NCBI GenBank assembly: GCA_944388395.1
Contig: CALXIP010000028.1
Coordinates: 1 to 41,459, forward strand
Direction: 5' to 3'
Length of the DNA: 41,459 nucleotides
DNA from: an uncultured Ruthenibacterium sp.
GTDB lineage: Bacteria > Bacillota > Clostridia > Oscillospirales > Ruminococcaceae
This document shows, piece after piece, positions 23,898-32,885 of the stretch (position 1 is its first letter; each line of letters starts with the position of its first letter). The position numbers were made by a program, and so were the translations under genes. The notes beneath the pieces were generated by a model, which was given only the letters and a program-made list of their open reading frames with translations, did no database searches and was not told the origin of the DNA.

Positions 23898-25249
23898 ACG
23901 CCCACAGGCTCCCAGAAGGAGTCCTCGTTTTTCCAAAGTTGCAAAATCCGGTTCCGGCCGGATTCCCATCCGAACCCATCATTGGCCAGAATCACACAAT
24001 CTTCTTCCGGGCTGGACAGATCCGGCGAAATCTGCAAACTGAGGGAGCACGGCTGCACATCGTCCAGCTGCAGTTCCAGCGAAACCTCGCACTCCTGTCC
24101 ATTGCTGATCTGATGCAGCTGCGGATGCTGAATCTCATATGCCTCGCCCACTGTTCCTGCCGAATCTTCCGTCAGCAGATACAGGTGAAAGCCGGCCGGA
24201 AGAGCCGCGTACCCGCTGTTTTTCAGCGTCAGGTGAACCTGCACCGTATCGGGGTTACACAAACGGGCGCTGACCGATGCCCCGCTGACTGAAAAGCGGT
24301 AGCCCAAATGGCGCTCGATAAAGGAAAAGGCACTCTCGCCCCCTGCACCGGGCATTTCGCTTTCCCGCCAGCTGTCCAAAATTTCCTGATTGTACATCTG
24401 GTTCAAATAGCCGATGTGCAGGCGCTGAAACTCCGCATGGGCATTCTCCGGCTCATTCCGGGCGCCGGGCGACGGCATCTCGCCGCCGTTGTACTGGTCC
24501 GCCAGCTGCTCATCCACCCACTGCAGCTCCTCAGAAAAAGACATTTCCGGATCATCGTACGTCCCCATATCGCTGTCGGTGGACAAAAGTGCATCGTTGT
24601 GCAGGCACAGCCGACCGGTCAGAATGCCCTGTTCCTGGGCCTCGCGCACAAAACGGGGCCGGCGAACCGCCACCGGAATCTGCTGTTCAAGCACCGCTTC
24701 CCACTGTTGCAGCACATACAGGCGGCTGGTGCGCTGCGCGCTTTCGTCTCCCTGCAAGAAATGGCCGCCGTGCCACTCGCCGTACTCGCCCAGAAGCCCT
24801 GCCTGCACCGCCAGAAGGTTCTGCGCATGCGGGTTCAGCACCTGCGCGATCTGCCCAATGTGGGCGCCCACCGTCTCCAGATCATCCGGCTCGCGCACCG
24901 ACTCGTCAAAGCCGTAAGCCGCCCGAAAGACCACCGCCGCATGTCCCTGCTCTGCAGCGCTCAGCGCCTGTTCCAGCTCCTGCAGCGTTTCATCCGGAAT
25001 CGCCTGCTCGGCAAAATCGCGCAGGTCCAGCGTCAGCAAAATCACACGCACATCGCCGCTGATCTTTTCAATTCTCTGCCAGCGGGCGCTGTCCACCTGG
25101 ATATAAAACCCCCGGGCAGGGTTGCGAAGCGTGCGGACCGATTCGGAAAAGGTCCAGCTTTTTTCCCACCGGAGCCGGGAAAAGGCAAAGGCGGCCGCCA
25201 GCGCCAGAACGACGAGAAGGAGAACGGCCGCCTTCCATTTTTTACTCAA
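23876..25249 (-). CDS. DUF4874/DUF4832 membrane-anchored glycosidase-like protein
   Basis: A protein of 457 residues; the start appears to be TTG at 25249 with a weak ribosome site and an 8-bp overlap with the preceding gene. It has an N-terminal signal or anchor helix (WKAAVLLLVVLALAAAFAF). Then comes a DUF4874 region (VRTLRNPARGFYIQVD, residues about 38-54, VILLTLDLRDF) and a DUF4832 region (GLLGEYGEWHGGHF, about 153-166, and RPRFVREA). The fold is expected to be a glycoside-hydrolase-like TIM barrel followed by a beta domain. It is the last gene of the Pel-like operon and could trim the polymer in place of the missing PelA hydrolase domain (inference). Confidence 0.82.
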   Translation of the reverse strand: MSKKWKAAVLLLVVLALAAAFAFSRLRWEKSWTFSESVRTLRNPARGFYIQVDSARWQRIEKISGDVRVILLTLDLRDFAEQAIPDETLQELEQALSAAEQGHAAVVFRAAYGFDESVREPDDLETVGAHIGQIAQVLNPHAQNLLAVQAGLLGEYGEWHGGHFLQGDESAQRTSRLYVLQQWEAVLEQQIPVAVRRPRFVREAQEQGILTGRLCLHNDALLSTDSDMGTYDDPEMSFSEELQWVDEQLADQYNGGEMPSPGARNEPENAHAEFQRLHIGYLNQMYNQEILDSWRESEMPGAGGESAFSFIERHLGYRFSVSGASVSARLCNPDTVQVHLTLKNSGYAALPAGFHLYLLTEDSAGTVGEAYEIQHPQLHQISNGQECEVSLELQLDDVQPCSLSLQISPDLSSPEEDCVILANDGFGWESGRNRILQLWKNEDSFWEPVGVKTEQDA

Positions 25250-25907
25250 AATAGTCGCCCGTGAATTCCACGATCACAGCGCTTTCCACGCCCGGGCAAG
25301 CGGAAAGCCGGTTGGTGAAGGAGGTGTTGTCCCCGCTGAGGCGCACTTCATACGTCAGCTCGGTATATCCCTTGGTGGCTGTTTTGTTTTTCAGCACCTT
25401 TTTGATGGGCTCCAGTTCGCGCAGCACCGTATCCGTCGCCTCATCCGCATATTTGACGATCAACAGATACAAATGGCGATGGCTGCGGATTTTCACCAGC
25501 AGAATGTACACCAGCGCAATGGCCACGGTGCCCATCAGCGAAATCAGATACAGGCCCGCGCCGCAGGTGACGCCCACTGCCACGGTCCAGAACAAAAAGC
25601 CCACATCCAGCGGGTCCTTGACCGCGGTGCGGTAACGCACAATGGACAGCGCACCGACCATACCAAGAGACAGAACCACGTTGGAACTGATGACGATTAC
25701 GATGAAGCATGTGACCAGGCTGGTCATCACCAGCAGAATGTTGAAGTTGTTGTTGTAGATCACGCCTTTAAAGAAGAAGCGATAAACCGCATAGACGATC
25801 ATGCCGCACACGAACGCCGACAGCAGCGACATGACAAAGCCCTCGGTCGTGAGGTTGCCCGTCTCCTGCAAAAAGCCGCTTTTGAAAATATCAGAAAAAT
25901 TGGTCAT
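25242..25907 (-). CDS. DUF4956 membrane protein
   Basis: A protein of 221 residues with AGGAGG before the ATG. Three to four membrane helices are in the first 130 residues. The signature VLSLGMVGALSIVRYRTAVKDPLDVGFLFW (about 79-108) marks DUF4956. The C-terminal cytosolic ferredoxin-like segment (ELTYEVRLSGDNTSFTNRLSACPGVESAVIVEF) is also typical. DUF4956 genes are often found beside VTC and CotH genes in Firmicutes and Actinobacteria, and here they overlap by 4 bp. A role in moving or coupling polyphosphate at the membrane has been suggested only by such linkage. Confidence 0.92.
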   Translation of the reverse strand: MTNFSDIFKSGFLQETGNLTTEGFVMSLLSAFVCGMIVYAVYRFFFKGVIYNNNFNILLVMTSLVTCFIVIVISSNVVLSLGMVGALSIVRYRTAVKDPLDVGFLFWTVAVGVTCGAGLYLISLMGTVAIALVYILLVKIRSHRHLYLLIVKYADEATDTVLRELEPIKKVLKNKTATKGYTELTYEVRLSGDNTSFTNRLSACPGVESAVIVEFTGDYFE

Positions 25908-26614
25908 CGATACAATATCCTCCTTTTATCCACCCGGCACATCACATATTTCGAGATGGCACACTTGTTGGTCATCGCCGTCTGCAGAATCTCAAGCACA
26001 AAGGACGGGATGAAATCATCGTATTTCACTTCCAGAACGATCAGGTCTTTTTCCAGCACCCGGCTGGTGACATAGTCTTCCGCAAACATGTCAAAGCAAT
26101 CGGTGGAAGCGGAAATATCCTTGTCAAAGGTGATCCGCACATTGCCCTGCGGCAGGACGTAAGCTTCCCGCAGATACTCCACCGCAACCACCGGCCGCAG
26201 AAGCCGCAGATTGTGATAAGCCAGCAGCTGCCGGCACACCTCTTCCCGGCGCGACGCCAAAAAGCCGTAGTCGTTTCGAAGAATGGCGTCGTACTCTGCG
26301 CGGGAGAGCGTTGCGCTGGTTTTGGAGATGTACTCGTCGTACTTGTACTTGCATTCCAGCTTGATCAGCGCGTCGCTGCGGTCATAGCAGCGCATCCGGT
26401 ACTTTTTGCGGAACCGGATGCCGGACTGCTTTTCGTTCAGCGCCGAATGATGCAAATCGTCAAAATACAGGCTGCTGATGAGATAACCGTCCTCCCGTTT
26501 CATGTTCGGGTCCGGCTTGAGCACCACCCGCAGGCGGTTGCGCAGCGTATGATAGACGCTGGCGTTGATGTAATATTTCAGCTCATGTCTGAGCGTATGT
26601 CCCTGATACTGCAT
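25904..26614 (-). CDS. VTC-domain polyphosphate polymerase-like protein
   Basis: A protein of 236 residues with GGAGG before the ATG. It has the tunnel-fold motifs of the VTC catalytic domain: RHELKYYIN, SLYFDDLHHSALNEK, IRFRKKYRMRCYD, KLECKYK, VEYLREAY, VRITFDKDISAS and the late VLEVKYDDFIP. The basic and acidic residues that line the tunnel (R, K, E) are present. In yeast Vtc4 this domain makes polyphosphate from ATP. There is no membrane helix, so it may act with the DUF4956 membrane protein whose gene overlaps it. No inositol-phosphate SPX domain is present. Confidence 0.92.
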   Translation of the reverse strand: MQYQGHTLRHELKYYINASVYHTLRNRLRVVLKPDPNMKREDGYLISSLYFDDLHHSALNEKQSGIRFRKKYRMRCYDRSDALIKLECKYKYDEYISKTSATLSRAEYDAILRNDYGFLASRREEVCRQLLAYHNLRLLRPVVAVEYLREAYVLPQGNVRITFDKDISASTDCFDMFAEDYVTSRVLEKDLIVLEVKYDDFIPSFVLEILQTAMTNKCAISKYVMCRVDKRRILYR

Positions 26615-26625
26615 GCCGGCCTCCT

Positions 26626-28374
26626 CTATTCGATCACGAATTCCAGCAGGCCGTTGACGTTGTACCCCTTGATGTCCGTCAGCATCGTTTCAAAGCGCTC
26701 CATGCTCAGCTGCTCGTGGCCTTCGCTGTCCACGGCGGTCACTTTCAGATAATAGGTGCCGGGCTCCAGTCCATCCTCCTTGGTGAAGGTGGTCTGCACC
26801 AGGTCCGTTGCCTCGAAGATCATGTTCTGCATGTTGTAGTCTGTAAACACCTGCAGATTATACGTCACAGGCCGGCCCTGATAGGAATAGGACGTCTCCC
26901 AGGCAAAATCCACTCCGCCCGCGGCATTCCGGACCGGTTTCGCCACGTACATGGGCGTGGGATACTGCATGGACTGCTCAAACATCTCGTAGTTGCTGAG
27001 GATTCCATCGTACAAACTGTCCAGATAGGCCGGCATCTCGCTGGGCGTCATGTCCAAAAGCTCAATGTCCGGTGCCAGAGGCAGCGTTTTCTCCAGAATG
27101 GGCTTGTAGGAATTGACCAGTTCCGTGACCCGGTCCCGGGTGATGTAGTTCTGCAGCAGCTCCTGCATTTTCTGCTCGATCTTTTCGATGCTGCCGTCCA
27201 GCCGCAGATAGCGGCGGTGGAGAACCGACTGGTTCAGCTTCTGCACGCCCCGCAGGGAGACCGGAAGCTTCATCAGCGAACTCTCATACTCGCCAAAGCG
27301 CAGGGTTCCGTCAAAGTCCCAGGGGACAAAGTACCATGTCTGAGAATTATCGGGATTGTAAATGATGAAGTTATGGTTGATGATGTCGTTGTTGCCCATG
27401 AGCAGGTTGAAGGCAAGCCACGTCAGATAGTTTTCTTCGTTGAAATACGTGTAGAAGACCTCTTCAAAATCCGTGGTCTCGTCGTTCACAGCCTGCAGCA
27501 TCTCCAACAGCTTTTCGTGGTCCTCCGCCTCGCGGATGGTCAGGACGGTCTCAAAGGCCTCCTCGTCGTAGCCGGGATCGTCCACGTCCTTCAGAACGTC
27601 GCTCAGCGCAAAGCTGAAGTCCCTCGCTTTGTACATGGAGCCGTTGCTGCTCAGGCCGCGCAGTTCAAGATATGTTTTGTTGGGCTGCTCGATCTGGGTG
27701 AACAGGCCGTAATACTTGAACTCCTGCTGGTCCTGCGGCACCGAAGTGTCCCGGATCCACACCCGCATAAAATAGGTGCGGTAACTGAGGATGTCCGGGA
27801 TCTGAGTCAGCAGGTCGGTCTCCAGCTTGGTGGCGATCTTCGTGATGTCTTCGGAGTGCTTGTTGATGTTCAGATTGCTCTGTCCGAAAAAGGTCTCGGC
27901 CTCTTCGTCCAGTTTGACCTTATAGCTTTTGTATTTATCGCCGCGGGAAGAGTTGCCGCGCACGCGAATGGTGGCGTTTTTCTGGTCCAGGCTCATCAGC
28001 GGGTCCAGGGTTTCGCCCTCATTCAAAATCTGAATGTTGCAGTTCAGCGTGGGGTTGTACGTGTGGTCGCGGGAAGTATGCTTGTCAAAGGCCGAAAAAT
28101 CCAGCATGTTGCCATCGCTGTCCTTGGTGGGGAACACGCTGATGTACACGTCATAGATGTTGTTGTTCTGCTCATAGATGCCTTTGTCCTCTTCCAGCGG
28201 CACGCCGTTCAGCGCACTGTCTTCCAGCGTCCATTCCTCCAGCGAAGAGGGCTGCGTCTCGGGCACTTTTTCCACGGGGATCTGGTTTTTCACATACAGC
28301 ACCGCCAGAAGCACCGCCGCAGCCAGAACCACCGACACCAGGATGCCGGCGTTTCTTCTTTCAAACTTGTTCAC
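26626..28374 (-). CDS. CotH-like atypical protein kinase, membrane anchored, with Fn3-like domain
   Basis: A protein of 582 residues, starting with GTG at 28374 (AGGAAG 8 bases upstream). One N-terminal helix (NAGILVSVVLAAAVLLAVLYV) places the rest outside the membrane. CotH kinase segments are IRVRGNSSRGDKYKSYKVKLD, LFTQIEQPNKTYLELRGL, MYKARDFSF, LLMGNNDIINHNFIIYN and VPWDFDGTLRFGE, where the Asp residues correspond to the metal-binding part. A C-terminal Fn3-like domain (about 480-570) follows. CotH of Bacillus phosphorylates spore coat proteins. Here the gene lies in an exopolysaccharide operon, so the target may be a surface protein or glycan-linked partner (inference). Confidence 0.93.
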   Translation of the reverse strand: MNKFERRNAGILVSVVLAAAVLLAVLYVKNQIPVEKVPETQPSSLEEWTLEDSALNGVPLEEDKGIYEQNNNIYDVYISVFPTKDSDGNMLDFSAFDKHTSRDHTYNPTLNCNIQILNEGETLDPLMSLDQKNATIRVRGNSSRGDKYKSYKVKLDEEAETFFGQSNLNINKHSEDITKIATKLETDLLTQIPDILSYRTYFMRVWIRDTSVPQDQQEFKYYGLFTQIEQPNKTYLELRGLSSNGSMYKARDFSFALSDVLKDVDDPGYDEEAFETVLTIREAEDHEKLLEMLQAVNDETTDFEEVFYTYFNEENYLTWLAFNLLMGNNDIINHNFIIYNPDNSQTWYFVPWDFDGTLRFGEYESSLMKLPVSLRGVQKLNQSVLHRRYLRLDGSIEKIEQKMQELLQNYITRDRVTELVNSYKPILEKTLPLAPDIELLDMTPSEMPAYLDSLYDGILSNYEMFEQSMQYPTPMYVAKPVRNAAGGVDFAWETSYSYQGRPVTYNLQVFTDYNMQNMIFEATDLVQTTFTKEDGLEPGTYYLKVTAVDSEGHEQLSMERFETMLTDIKGYNVNGLLEFVIE

Positions 28375-28392
28375 AAAGAGTTCTTCCTTTCC

Positions 28393-29772
28393 TTATTTGC
28401 ACATGAGAAATACGTTGAGATTTTTCAGTCTGCGCTTCAGGCACAAAAATGCCGCGATCCAGCCGGCCAGGCCGCCGATCAAAAGCGGCAGCGGATAGAA
28501 CGGTGTGCCTGCCACCGAAGCCACCAGCGCCAGCACCGTGGTGACCGCCAGGAAAATGCACGGCCCGATGCAGGAGGCTGTATGGTCCTCGAAATAATAC
28601 AGGAAGATGACGGTGAAATACATGCAGAACACACAGTACAGTCCCATGCTCAACACCAGGAAGGTGTTCAGGATGCGGGTGCTCACGTTCAGATACGGGA
28701 AGAAGATGTTCACCAGAAACACCAGCATGACCGTAATGATGAGCTGGACCTCATACACAAAGAACAGCTGATAGCGAATGACGTTGCACATGTTGTCCCG
28801 CTCTTTTTCAATCATCTCGTACGAACCGTGGTTCAGGGCGGACAGATAGCGAACGTATTTGTCAAAAAAGGCGGTCTCCGTCTTTACCACAAAAATGACC
28901 AGCGCCGGCATGTTCACCACAATTGCCAGGAACATCGCCATATCGTATTCCGGGGTGGTGCTGAATATGCTGATGGTCTGCTTCATGTCCGACAGCGCCC
29001 AATAGACGATGGTGGCGGCATAGAAGCCCAGCATGTAGCAAAAGCCGCTGCAGAACAGCTTGGGGAACTGCCGGAAATAACTTACAAACGCAAAATAGTT
29101 CGTGCTGGGCCATCCGAACGCGCGCACGCAGAGAACCACCAGCAAAAAGTCGATCACAAAGAAGCCGCAGGTCAACGCCACGTATACCGCGGATACAATG
29201 TGCATTCCCAGCAGATGCCGGCACAGCAAAAAAACCGGGATGGCCACCACCAGGCCGGACAGATAGCTGACCGTCACTTCCTTGTACTCCTTCAGCGCGG
29301 AGACATAAATGATCAGATTGTAGGCATTGGCCGACAGCACGCCCAGCAGATAGTAGACCACCAGGAACGGAAGGCCGATGCCGCTTTTCCAGGCCATGCC
29401 CGCGCACAGCGCCAGCATATAAAGTCCCGAAATCACCGTGCTGAGCGTCAGCACGCCGAACACCGAGGCGCAGATCTCGCTTTCCCGCTTTTCAAACACG
29501 CAGTCGGAAATGTAGCGGGAGATGACCGTGCTGAACAGCGCCGAAACCAGAATGGCGCCCAGGAAGATGTACGACAGCGATGAGATGAAAAACCGGCTCT
29601 CCAGCTCCGGCGTATGGGCGCTGTCTACAAACCATTTCAAGAACAGGATGAGCACGGCAAACAGCAGCGAGGGGCCAATGGTGGTCATGGTGGCATAAAT
29701 GGTGCCCCACACATTGGCCGCAAGCGTCTTTTTACCGAAGATTCTTCTCAGTTCAAACCCGATTCCCGCCAT
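28393..29772 (-). CDS. pelG: Pel exopolysaccharide exporter PelG
   Basis: A protein of 459 residues with about 12 membrane helices. The start MAGIGFELRRIFGKKTL is the PelG signature, and the length fits (about 456). PelG is a MOP/flippase-like protein that with the glycosyltransferase PelF and PelD/PelE moves the growing GalNAc-rich Pel chain across the membrane. It overlaps pelF by 20 bp and has its own GGAGG site, so translation is coupled. Confidence 0.96.
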   Translation of the reverse strand: MAGIGFELRRIFGKKTLAANVWGTIYATMTTIGPSLLFAVLILFLKWFVDSAHTPELESRFFISSLSYIFLGAILVSALFSTVISRYISDCVFEKRESEICASVFGVLTLSTVISGLYMLALCAGMAWKSGIGLPFLVVYYLLGVLSANAYNLIIYVSALKEYKEVTVSYLSGLVVAIPVFLLCRHLLGMHIVSAVYVALTCGFFVIDFLLVVLCVRAFGWPSTNYFAFVSYFRQFPKLFCSGFCYMLGFYAATIVYWALSDMKQTISIFSTTPEYDMAMFLAIVVNMPALVIFVVKTETAFFDKYVRYLSALNHGSYEMIEKERDNMCNVIRYQLFFVYEVQLIITVMLVFLVNIFFPYLNVSTRILNTFLVLSMGLYCVFCMYFTVIFLYYFEDHTASCIGPCIFLAVTTVLALVASVAGTPFYPLPLLIGGLAGWIAAFLCLKRRLKNLNVFLMCK

Positions 29773-31183
29773 GTTGTTCCTCCCCCAGCTGATTGTACAA
29801 TGCTCGATATTCCTTCAAGAAGAATTCCTTGCGATAGCGCTCACACACGCGTCTGCGCCCGGCCTGCCCCATTTTCAGCCGCTCTTTGGGGTGGGTGTAG
29901 CAGTACACGATGGCGTCCGCCATAGCGGCGCTGTCCATCACCGGCACAATCAGACCCGCCGGATCTTCCCCGTTTTCGCCCTCCAGCAGGCCGCGGCAGT
30001 CGCCCACATTGGTGGCCACAAACGGCAGTCCTGCCGCCATGCCCTCCAAAATGGCCAGCGGCTGGCCTTCACTGATGCTGGAAAGCAGCAGAAGATCCAT
30101 GTCGGCCAGATGCTCCATCACGTTGACCTGGCCCAGGAAGGAGACGTCCTGCACGTCCAGCGCCTGGACAAGCTCCTCACACTCCTGATAATACTCCGGA
30201 TTTTCGCCGCAGTTGCCCATGATGTACAGACGTGCGGCCGGCACCCGGTCCTTCACGTCGGCAAAGGCAAGGATCATGGTTTTCACGTCTTTGATGGGCA
30301 CCACGCGCAGCACCGCGCCGATGTTGAACCGCGCGGGATCGCCGGTGCGTTTGGCTGCCAGCTCCCCGAAGCTCTCCACGCTGACACCGTTGGGGATGAT
30401 GCGGATCTTTTCCTCCGGGCAGCCCAGCTCCACCTGAAGGGTCTTGTTGACCTGAAACAAACTGGTGACCACCGTGGCCTGCTGATAGGCAATGAGGGAC
30501 ATCTTCTTGAAAAAGTCGATCCAAATTTCCTTGAAATCCTCTTCCACCCACTGGGCGCGGATGATGTCCTCTTCGCGCTCACGGGTGTAGATGCCGTGCT
30601 CGGTCAGCAAAAACGGGCGCTGCATGGCATAGGACACACAGCTTCCCAAAATGCCGGCGTATCCCGTGGAAAGCGAATGATAAACGTCCGCCTGCGGAAT
30701 CTCGTCGGACAAAATATTCATCAGCGGGAAGTACATATTGCGGAAATTCCACAAGAACTGGAAAAAGACCTTTTTGGATTTCCGGCGATCGTATTCCTCC
30801 AGGCAGATCTGATAGAAGTCCTCGCCCATCAGAATATCTTCCAGACGGGTGCGGTACTGTTTGACAAATTCCAGCGTGCGCTTCCAGTCGATCTCCTCCG
30901 GCTTTCCCGCCACCAGCGCCTTCAGGACCTGATGGTCCTCCGCCGTCATCTGAACGCTGCGGTACTTTTTGTTCAGCGCCACTTCGCCCAGGTAAAAGGT
31001 GCGCAGCTCCTTGATGTTTTCCGGCATTTCGTAGCAAACTTCGGACATTTCCTCACGGTTGGTCGCAATGGACCAGATGACAAATTCCACATCGGAAAAC
31101 TGTGTGCAGAGCATCTGCACCCAGCTGGAGACGCCGCCCGGTATGTACGGATAGCATCCTTCGCAAATTAAGCAAACCCTCAT
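29753..31183 (-). CDS. pelF: Pel glycosyltransferase PelF (GT4 family)
   Basis: A protein of 476 residues from the ATG at 31183 (AGGTGG site). The N-terminal RVCLICEGCYPYIPGGVSSWVQML and EFVIWSIATN are PelF-specific, and the C-terminal GT-B donor site is ISEGQPLAILEGMAAGLPFVATNVGDCRGLL with the E-x7-E motif. PelF is the cytosolic polymerase that uses UDP-N-acetylgalactosamine. It lies 10 bp after the pelA-like gene and overlaps pelG. Confidence 0.96.
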   Translation of the reverse strand: MRVCLICEGCYPYIPGGVSSWVQMLCTQFSDVEFVIWSIATNREEMSEVCYEMPENIKELRTFYLGEVALNKKYRSVQMTAEDHQVLKALVAGKPEEIDWKRTLEFVKQYRTRLEDILMGEDFYQICLEEYDRRKSKKVFFQFLWNFRNMYFPLMNILSDEIPQADVYHSLSTGYAGILGSCVSYAMQRPFLLTEHGIYTREREEDIIRAQWVEEDFKEIWIDFFKKMSLIAYQQATVVTSLFQVNKTLQVELGCPEEKIRIIPNGVSVESFGELAAKRTGDPARFNIGAVLRVVPIKDVKTMILAFADVKDRVPAARLYIMGNCGENPEYYQECEELVQALDVQDVSFLGQVNVMEHLADMDLLLLSSISEGQPLAILEGMAAGLPFVATNVGDCRGLLEGENGEDPAGLIVPVMDSAAMADAIVYCYTHPKERLKMGQAGRRRVCERYRKEFFLKEYRALYNQLGEEQHGGNRV

Positions 31184-31193
31184 GTAACCACCT

Positions 31194-32882
31194 TTATCCC
31201 AACTCAATCACCGCGCTGCTGCTTTGCAGTTTCAGACAATAATACCCGTGGCCGACCTCTTCATAGGAAAGGCCTTCCGCGCTTTGGATCTCCCGGCCGG
31301 TCTTCAAGAAGAACGCCTGGTCCGGAATCGCGCCCCGGCAGTTCAGCCGGATCTGGTTTCCGTCCTGCTGCCACTCGTACTCCAGCGACTGGTAACTGTT
31401 CACGTAATTCTCCGTATTGGACAGCGTCTTGGACGTCAGGAAATGCGTTTCGTCCAGAATCTGGTCCTCGAAATAAGCAATTTGTTCTTTGTCCAGGTCC
31501 CAACTGGCGGTCTCGTCCTGCGCAATCAGCAGGTTTACGTCAAAGGCGTGGGACACCATTCCGTAAGCGGAGAGCACGGATGTGATCTCGAACAGATTGC
31601 CGTCTTCCATGTTGTTGCCCTGGCTGGCGCAGGGGAACGCAAAATAGTCGTCCTGCACACGGAACGCCTCTTCATCCGAAAGGCGGCTGCGCACGGCGGA
31701 AAGGTTCACGCCCGGCGGCGTCAGCATGGCTGGGTCAAACTCCGTCTGCCCCATCAGGGCCAGGCCGTTTACCTGATAGTGGTCAAACACACTGGAAAAG
31801 GAGTTCAGCAGCTCTTCGTTGAACACAAGCGCATCGTCCCGGCAATCGGCCGCGTAAACCAGCTCGCCGCCGTACTGCAGGGCGGATTTTCCGATGATGG
31901 TGAACAAACTGTCGTTGATGCCGGTGAACATTCCCGCATCCGAAGACTCTGCCAGAATGGCGGAGGTATACGCCACTTCGCCCCGCAGCGCCATGCCCTG
32001 GAACTGGGGCCAGACCACGTCCCGGACGAAAGCCTCGGTGGAGCAGCCGTACAGCTTCATGCAAAGCTTGTCGTTCACATAGGTGACCATGGGGAAGTTG
32101 TCGAGGAAAATCGTCTTCAGCCCCACCACCGGATACAGGAAGGAGTCGGCCACCGTACCGATGGCGCCTGTCAGCAGGCCGCAGCAGTTCCGGTCAGCCA
32201 AAAATGTGCCGTTGATGACACAGCTGGTCCCCTGGCCGTAGGGATACGTGTACAGAACCGGAACTTCCTTTTCCGCATCCTGCACATAGACCTTGGCATC
32301 GGGGCGCACGCGGACCCACGTGGACGCATTGTAACCGTCGTAGGTCATCTCCTCCGGCTGCACCGGGAACAGATCTCCCACAAAGGCCAGCGTGTTGTAA
32401 TTTTCCTTGATGGTTTTTTCCATAATGCCCAGGAACGGATTCAGATAAGAATCGATGTTTCCCTCGGGCAGACCGGCGGCAAAAATCACGCGTCCGCCGT
32501 TTTCCACAAACTGCCCCAGCTGATACAGATCCGCATAGTCGCTGATGGCGTCGCTGCAGAAGATGACGATCGTGTTCGTATCCAGCGAAGCAAAATCCAC
32601 AAAGTCTGTGGCTTCCACAGGCAGCTTCAAGTCATCCAGCAGCCGGCGGACATTCTGGTAAAGATCGCCGTAAATCTCGCGTTTGCTCTCGCCGGTCAGC
32701 ACGAACGTAAGCTGCTGGGTGCCTTCCCAATTCTGGTCGGGCATGGCCGAAACCACCGGGTCCGCGCTGCGCTCGATGCTGATGTGGCTGGCGCGCTCTT
32801 CGTTGATGTTGTACAGCATGAAAATCGTGCTGATGACCAACACCACCGATATCACATAGAGAAGTCTTTTGGTCGATAACAT
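31194..32882 (-). CDS. PelA deacetylase-like (DUF2194-type) membrane-anchored protein, catalytic residues apparently lost
   Basis: A protein of 562 residues. A membrane helix at 6-24 is followed by an extracytoplasmic region. Residues about 55-250 look like a glutamine-amidotransferase-like alpha/beta domain (IVIFCSDAISDYADL, FVENGGRVIFAAGLP). Residues about 250-460 resemble the polysaccharide deacetylase-like barrel of DUF2194/PelA. The usual metal-site pair is changed: FLDNFP (D261-N262) stands where an Asp-Asp pair is expected, and no HxxxH motif follows (GGELVYAADCRDD in its place). In gene order it occupies the PelA-deacetylase place of Gram-positive pelDEA-FG clusters. The Pel hydrolase domain of Gram-negative PelA is absent. 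Confidence 0.78.
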   Translation of the reverse strand: MLSTKRLLYVISVVLVISTIFMLYNINEERASHISIERSADPVVSAMPDQNWEGTQQLTFVLTGESKREIYGDLYQNVRRLLDDLKLPVEATDFVDFASLDTNTIVIFCSDAISDYADLYQLGQFVENGGRVIFAAGLPEGNIDSYLNPFLGIMEKTIKENYNTLAFVGDLFPVQPEEMTYDGYNASTWVRVRPDAKVYVQDAEKEVPVLYTYPYGQGTSCVINGTFLADRNCCGLLTGAIGTVADSFLYPVVGLKTIFLDNFPMVTYVNDKLCMKLYGCSTEAFVRDVVWPQFQGMALRGEVAYTSAILAESSDAGMFTGINDSLFTIIGKSALQYGGELVYAADCRDDALVFNEELLNSFSSVFDHYQVNGLALMGQTEFDPAMLTPPGVNLSAVRSRLSDEEAFRVQDDYFAFPCASQGNNMEDGNLFEITSVLSAYGMVSHAFDVNLLIAQDETASWDLDKEQIAYFEDQILDETHFLTSKTLSNTENYVNSYQSLEYEWQQDGNQIRLNCRGAIPDQAFFLKTGREIQSAEGLSYEEVGHGYYCLKLQSSSAVIELG

Positions 32883-32885
32883 GAT

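Noticed and set aside
26716..29583. A 955-residue open frame on the plus strand
   Set aside because: It lies antisense to cotH and pelG. Its translation is rich in His, Gln and Arg without any domain, and the opposite strand encodes clear families with ribosome sites. It is a shadow of GC-rich codon use.
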